Source: DASSNR01 sp036278935 (GTDB lineage Bacteria; Gemmatimonadota; Gemmatimonadetes; Gemmatimonadales; Gemmatimonadaceae). Taken from it: 17,466 bases of DNA. Below the pieces are notes generated by a model, which made no database searches, was not told where the DNA came from, and was given only the letters and a program-made list of their open reading frames with translations. Positions 13,706-17,466 of this stretch are shown in pieces; the stretch's first letter is position 1, and the number at the start of each line of letters is the position of its first letter. The stretch is from assembly GCA_036278935.1 (NCBI GenBank), contig DASUKA010000026.1:1-17466 (forward strand). Reading direction: 5' to 3'. The position numbers were made by a program, and so were the translations under genes.

Positions 13706-14134
13706 ATGTTCATCGAGACACGCACTCTCGGCCGGAAGGCCCGGCCCCTCGACGGCTGGGCCATCCCCGATCCTCCCATCGACCGCGATGGCGAGGGCAA
13801 TCGCCTCACCCTCCGCGCACTCATCACGCGCGTGGTGCGCGCTGAGGTCGCGGCATTCGAGCATCGCGAGCGCGCCCGCCGTTTCGTGCGCGTGCTCTCC
13901 GACGCGGAGATCATCGACGGCTCCACTCGCGGCCGGGTGGATCCAGGCGGGCGGCCGGCGACTGGCCCGGTGGACGTGGAGCAGGCAGTGGGCGCCGCGC
14001 TGCGGGGCTTCGAGGATGGCCTCTACCTCATCATCCTCGATGGCGTCGAGCAGCGCGAGCTGGAGCGTGAGGTGTTCATCACGCCCGACAGCAAGCTGGT
14101 CTTCCTCCGTCTGACCTTCCTGGCGGGAGCCTGA
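13706..14134 (+). CDS. Uncharacterised 142-residue protein paired with the DUF5724/DUF4132 gene
   Basis: I do not recognise a named family. The product is small, soluble and charged, with no signal peptide or membrane segment. It opens with MFIETRTLGRKARPLDGW, has a helical middle (LTLRALITRVVRAEVAAFEH, with RARRFVRVLSD), and ends with DVEQAVGAALRGFEDGLYLI, a short acidic turn, and hydrophobic strands (KLVFLRLTFLAG). ATG 13706 is chosen because recognisable protein-like sequence starts there; in-frame ATGs at 13613 and 13616 would add low-complexity Pro/Ser/Ala sequence. Its TGA is only 3 nt before the ATG of the large downstream gene, so the two are almost certainly cotranscribed and probably cooperate. 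Confidence 0.75.
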   Translation: MFIETRTLGRKARPLDGWAIPDPPIDRDGEGNRLTLRALITRVVRAEVAAFEHRERARRFVRVLSDAEIIDGSTRGRVDPGGRPATGPVDVEQAVGAALRGFEDGLYLIILDGVEQRELEREVFITPDSKLVFLRLTFLAGA

Positions 14135-14137
14135 CAG

Positions 14138-17100
14138 ATGGATCAGGACGAGGTGAAGGCCGCTCTTGCGGCTAAGCGGGATGAAGGCTCGGTGCTGCAG
14201 CGCTTGAATGGCGTCACGCAGGTCGCGTCGATGCAAACAGGGAGCGACCTGCCGGAGGACATCCGTACGCTCGTGACGGATGCCTTCGCCGCACCAGTAC
14301 ACAACCGGACGACCATGGTCGCGCGGAAGCGCGGCCACATCGGCAGGCAGTTCAAGGCGTACACGCCGGAGGACTGGGCGCGTGCCATCTCCACGCTGCT
14401 CCCACAGTTCGCGCCGGCCGCCGAGGCGGCGTGTGAGGCGCTCGCGCGACGCCCGTACCAGAGCGGACCCACCCGCAAGCCGTTCCGATGTCCACACTCG
14501 TCAACGACGCTCGCCGATGTGCGCGGCCGATGGCTGTTGAACACGACGCTTCTCGTCGGTGAGTACGACGCCGATATCCGATGGGTCGCCGAGCATGCAG
14601 CCCACCTGGCCGGCTGGTCTGGGGGCGCGGATCTCGGCTGGCTCCTGGCCGGTGCCATCGATGCCGGCGATGATGCGTCGGGCGACGTGTTCGAGATACT
14701 CGCCGCCACCGTACGAGGCGAAGCGGGCAATGCGCCGATGGGGCGGCACGTCACGCGAGCGCTCATGAGCTGCAGCCGATCGGATGCGTGGGAGCTTGTC
14801 GAGCGGCTGCTGCTCTCGGCACAGCGTCAGGAAGGGCTGCGACAGTTGGTGCTCGAGAGCGTCGATGAGGCACATCCACAGGCGTTCCGTCGCATGCTGC
14901 GGCTCATCCTCGATCACGACCTCGCGCGCTTCTCGTCCGTCGTTCGCGCGGCGGATACCTGGTTCGGGTTCGCCTGGGATGGCACGAGCGCGGTGAAGGT
15001 CGAGTCGCTGATCGAGCGCGTGTTGTGCTTCCTCGACGACCCTGCCGCCCGCGGAGCGGCGCTCGAGGGGCCGGACGCCGAGACGATGTACCTCGCGTTG
15101 TGGAGCATCGCGTTCGATGATGTGGATGCCGCCATTGCGCCCGCGGTCGCGCTCCTCGGCGCCCCCACGGCGGAGGTGCGCTTTATCGCGACGCACTTCC
15201 TGGTGCAGACCTACTGGACGGGCGCGCTGCCGCCGCTGGTCGACATGCTCGCGGATCCGGACCTCCGCGTGGCGGCGCGGGCGCTCGATGTCTTCACCAT
15301 CGACCGAACCGCCGCTGTCGATGGCGAGCGCCTGGTCACCAACATCGAAGGGCTGCTCGCACGCCTGCCGAAGCGCGCGCAGATGCTCGGCGCCATCGTG
15401 TGGCCGTGGTGGAAGCGGAAGCTCGAGCGTCCGTACGTCGCCTCGGTGCTCGCGACAAACGCGGGCAGCATCTCGAGCGAGCGCCTCCTCTCCCACGTGC
15501 CGGACCTCGACACGTATGCCCGGGCGCGGTTCATCCGGAAAGCCGCGGGAATCGCCGCGCCGTGGGAGTCGCGGACCAAGCGAGTGGAGCGCCGTACCCT
15601 GTCCCCGGCCGAGCGAGACGTCGTCATCGACTTGCTCGGCGACGCCTCGGCAGGCGTGCGGACCGCTGCGTTTCAGGCAATGCGAGAGTTGCCGCTCCTG
15701 GCCGATGAGACCGACCGACTGGTGGAGCTGCTCGGGCGCAAGCCAGGTGACTTGCGCAACGGCGCCATCGTGCGGCTCGGCGCTCTTGGGGATGCGGAGC
15801 TGCTCACGGTGGCTGATCGCCTCCTGGACGATGCCAGCGACCTTCGGCGGCTCGCCGGGCTCGAGCTGCTCCGGCACGCGCACGAAGCGCGCCGGTTGCC
15901 AGTCGACGTGCGCGAGCGCGTGAAGCGCTACGCGGAGGAATATCCTTCGCTGACGGATCAGGAGCGGGCACACGTCGACGCGGTACTCGGCGCGATCACA
16001 AAAGCGGCGACGCGCGATGATGCGTTGGGTCTGCTCGACGGTACTGCCCTGTGCGAATGGCCCGCCCCGGCCGCGCGGGATATCACGGTCGACACTCGGG
16101 GGGCGGCGGCGAGCCTCAAGGCACTGGCCGAGCTCGTCCTCGCGAATCAGGCGACGGAGGTGCGCACGGCGCGCGGCGAGGTCCGGCTCCTCGTGGAATC
16201 GGTGGACTGGCAGTTCGGGCCGCGACGTCGAGAGGATCTCGAGGGTGATGCGGCTGGGGTGCCCCTGGGAACGACTTGGCGCGCATGGCTGCGAGACCGT
16301 CCAGACGCCCTGCGTGATGGCGACGATCTCGAGATGATGCGCGCCCTCATCGCGGGCGACGCATCTGCCGCGTGGAAGGAGAGCGCGGTGCGGCAGGTCT
16401 GCGGGCTCGGGCAGTGGAGCGCGGGGACGCGGTTCCTTCGTGGGTTGTGCGAGTGGTGTGTCGCGTGGGAGCCGCCCGCCACGGGGTTCGCCTTTCTGCT
16501 GGACGGCCTCGAGAACGCGCTCGCCGATATCGGCACCTCCGACTATCATGAGCTCAGGGCGAACAGCGGACCGAAGCAGGGCTTCCACGGTCCGGCGGAC
16601 AAGCAGCCGGAGTCGGAGCGCAAAGCGAAGCGCGCGAACCGGTGGCTGCAACGCGTCCGCTGGTGGCGCGATCTCTTCCCGGCTTCGGTACTGCCTGCGC
16701 AGGCGGTGCGCCTCTACGGCCTCCTCCGCGCTTTCGAGGCGCGCTCCGAAGGCTTCGGGATGCTCCGGATCACGCTCGACGACTTTCTCGGAGCGCACCG
16801 CGCCGGAGCGGCCGACGAGGCGGAGCTCACCGATCTGCTCGTGGGGCGATGGAGCTACGAGGCGGGCACCACGATTTACCAACCGCGCTCCGCGTTGCTA
16901 CGAACCGTGTCCACGCGGCGTGCGCCACGCGCGCTACTCGAGCACCCGGAACTGTCCGCGATTGTGGATCGCTGCCGCCGGCGCGTCGTGGAGGTGGAGG
17001 CGCAGCGCGGTGACCGGGAGACCGCGGCCTCCGGGCTCGCCATGGAGCTACGCTGGACGGGTGGGCTCGACACGCTCGCGCGGGCCCTGCCGGCCCTCGG

Positions 17101-17466
17101 GAAGTCGCACTTCACCCGCAACTTCGGCTGGTCGGCCGCTGGCACGTCGCGCCAGGAGACATTGAGCCATCTCGTGGTGCGCAGCGTGCCGCGCGAGGAG
17201 GACACACCGGAGGGATTCGCTCGCTGGGCGCACCAGGCGAAGATCGGCCAGGCGCGGCTCGTGGAGCTCGCGGTCTACGCGCCGCAATGGGCGGCGCACG
17301 TCAACCACGTGCTGCACTGGCCAGGACTCGAGGGTGCCGTCTGGTGGATCCAGGCACACACGAAGGACGATCGCTCGTGGCGGCTTCCGGAGCTCAAGGA
17401 GATCTGGGCTGCCGAGGTGAGCGAGCGGACGCCGCTCTCCGCGGCCGATCTGACGGACGGGGCCGT
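14138..17466 (+). CDS. Large DUF5724/DUF4132-type protein (MolR/YehI family), 3' end beyond the window
   Basis: The frame from ATG 14138 stays open to the window end, giving at least 1109 residues. The N-terminal two-thirds is helical with HEAT-like repeats, clearest at about 337-390 (LLGAPTAEVRFIATHFLVQT; LADPDLRVAARALDVF) and 496-580 (LLGDASAGVRTAAFQAMREL; LDDASDLRRLAGLELL). From about 920 it resembles DUF5724: GGLDTLARALPALGKSHFTR, WAHQAKIGQARLVELAVYAP and WPGLEGAVWWIQAHTKDD. The C-terminal DUF4132 expected in this family would lie downstream. In E. coli the relative YehI is encoded with a MoxR-type AAA ATPase, a VWA protein and a SWIM zinc-finger protein (the yeh cluster), so similar genes may follow here. 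Molecular function is unknown. It is cytosolic, with no signal or membrane segment. Confidence 0.85.
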   Translation, partial: MDQDEVKAALAAKRDEGSVLQRLNGVTQVASMQTGSDLPEDIRTLVTDAFAAPVHNRTTMVARKRGHIGRQFKAYTPEDWARAISTLLPQFAPAAEAACEALARRPYQSGPTRKPFRCPHSSTTLADVRGRWLLNTTLLVGEYDADIRWVAEHAAHLAGWSGGADLGWLLAGAIDAGDDASGDVFEILAATVRGEAGNAPMGRHVTRALMSCSRSDAWELVERLLLSAQRQEGLRQLVLESVDEAHPQAFRRMLRLILDHDLARFSSVVRAADTWFGFAWDGTSAVKVESLIERVLCFLDDPAARGAALEGPDAETMYLALWSIAFDDVDAAIAPAVALLGAPTAEVRFIATHFLVQTYWTGALPPLVDMLADPDLRVAARALDVFTIDRTAAVDGERLVTNIEGLLARLPKRAQMLGAIVWPWWKRKLERPYVASVLATNAGSISSERLLSHVPDLDTYARARFIRKAAGIAAPWESRTKRVERRTLSPAERDVVIDLLGDASAGVRTAAFQAMRELPLLADETDRLVELLGRKPGDLRNGAIVRLGALGDAELLTVADRLLDDASDLRRLAGLELLRHAHEARRLPVDVRERVKRYAEEYPSLTDQERAHVDAVLGAITKAATRDDALGLLDGTALCEWPAPAARDITVDTRGAAASLKALAELVLANQATEVRTARGEVRLLVESVDWQFGPRRREDLEGDAAGVPLGTTWRAWLRDRPDALRDGDDLEMMRALIAGDASAAWKESAVRQVCGLGQWSAGTRFLRGLCEWCVAWEPPATGFAFLLDGLENALADIGTSDYHELRANSGPKQGFHGPADKQPESERKAKRANRWLQRVRWWRDLFPASVLPAQAVRLYGLLRAFEARSEGFGMLRITLDDFLGAHRAGAADEAELTDLLVGRWSYEAGTTIYQPRSALLRTVSTRRAPRALLEHPELSAIVDRCRRRVVEVEAQRGDRETAASGLAMELRWTGGLDTLARALPALGKSHFTRNFGWSAAGTSRQETLSHLVVRSVPREEDTPEGFARWAHQAKIGQARLVELAVYAPQWAAHVNHVLHWPGLEGAVWWIQAHTKDDRSWRLPELKEIWAAEVSERTPLSAADLTDGA

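Noticed and set aside
14501..16882. A 793-residue open frame on the minus strand
   Set aside because: It is antisense to the DUF5724/DUF4132 gene, is full of Arg/His/Pro low-complexity sequence and shows no domain. It is a codon-bias shadow of G+C-rich third positions.
1..17466. CRISPR arrays, tRNA/rRNA genes, insertion sequences, prophage or integrase genes
   Set aside because: I looked for regularly spaced repeats, RNA-gene signatures, transposase motifs and attachment-like repeats and saw none.

Overview
The window is a G+C-rich (roughly two-thirds G+C) bacterial chromosomal segment with no rRNA, tRNA, CRISPR array or insertion sequence that I can see. The mix of a PadR regulator paired with a permease that has an ADOP-type N-terminus, an LptF/LptG-like permease core, and a TonB-dependent receptor with a carboxypeptidase-regulatory-like N-terminal domain suggests Gemmatimonadota, or less likely Acidobacteriota. 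This placement is an inference from gene style; no marker gene is present.

Layout. 105-989 (+) is a beta-hydroxyacid-dehydrogenase-type oxidoreductase. 1104-2033 (-) is a MerR-family regulator, divergent from a VOC/glyoxalase-like protein (2076-2585, +); their 42-bp gap holds a textbook MerR-type promoter with a 19-bp spacer and a centred dyad. 2812-3816 (-) is an AraC-family regulator, divergent from a DoxX-pirin operon (3895-5323, +). 5523-7003 (+) is a PadR regulator overlapping by 4 nt an LptF/LptG-like permease with an unusual N-terminal extension; a 23-codon small ORF precedes it. 7049-8351 (-) is a two-gene unit: a COG2085-type NADP-binding oxidoreductase, which seems to use a non-ATG start, and a Vat/CatB-type xenobiotic acetyltransferase. 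8784-11510 (+) is a TonB-dependent receptor, followed by a 34-bp perfect palindrome. 11719-12408 (-) is an ArsR-rhodanese fusion, divergent from a SAM-dependent methyltransferase (12549-13466, +). 13706-14134 and 14138 to the window end form a tight pair: a small uncharacterised protein and a very large DUF5724/DUF4132-type protein (MolR/YehI family) cut by the window edge.

The main discovery candidate is the methyltransferase. Its frame has an in-frame TGA at 13209-13211, at the position where ArsM-like relatives carry a conserved cysteine. The frame continues for 84 more residues with family-like sequence. A strong stem-loop (13213-13248) sits immediately downstream at the spacing expected of a bacterial SECIS element. 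I therefore annotate it as a probable selenoprotein (Sec221). A conventional gene caller would truncate or split it. The divergent ArsR-rhodanese regulator, whose predicted promoter and operator overlap its own start codon, suggests a chalcogen-, thiol- or metalloid-responsive module.

Several genes here are controlled by a divergent regulator next door (MerR/VOC, AraC/DoxX-pirin, ArsR/methyltransferase). At least two predicted promoters (VOC and ArsR) place transcription start at or next to the initiation codon, suggesting leaderless mRNAs.
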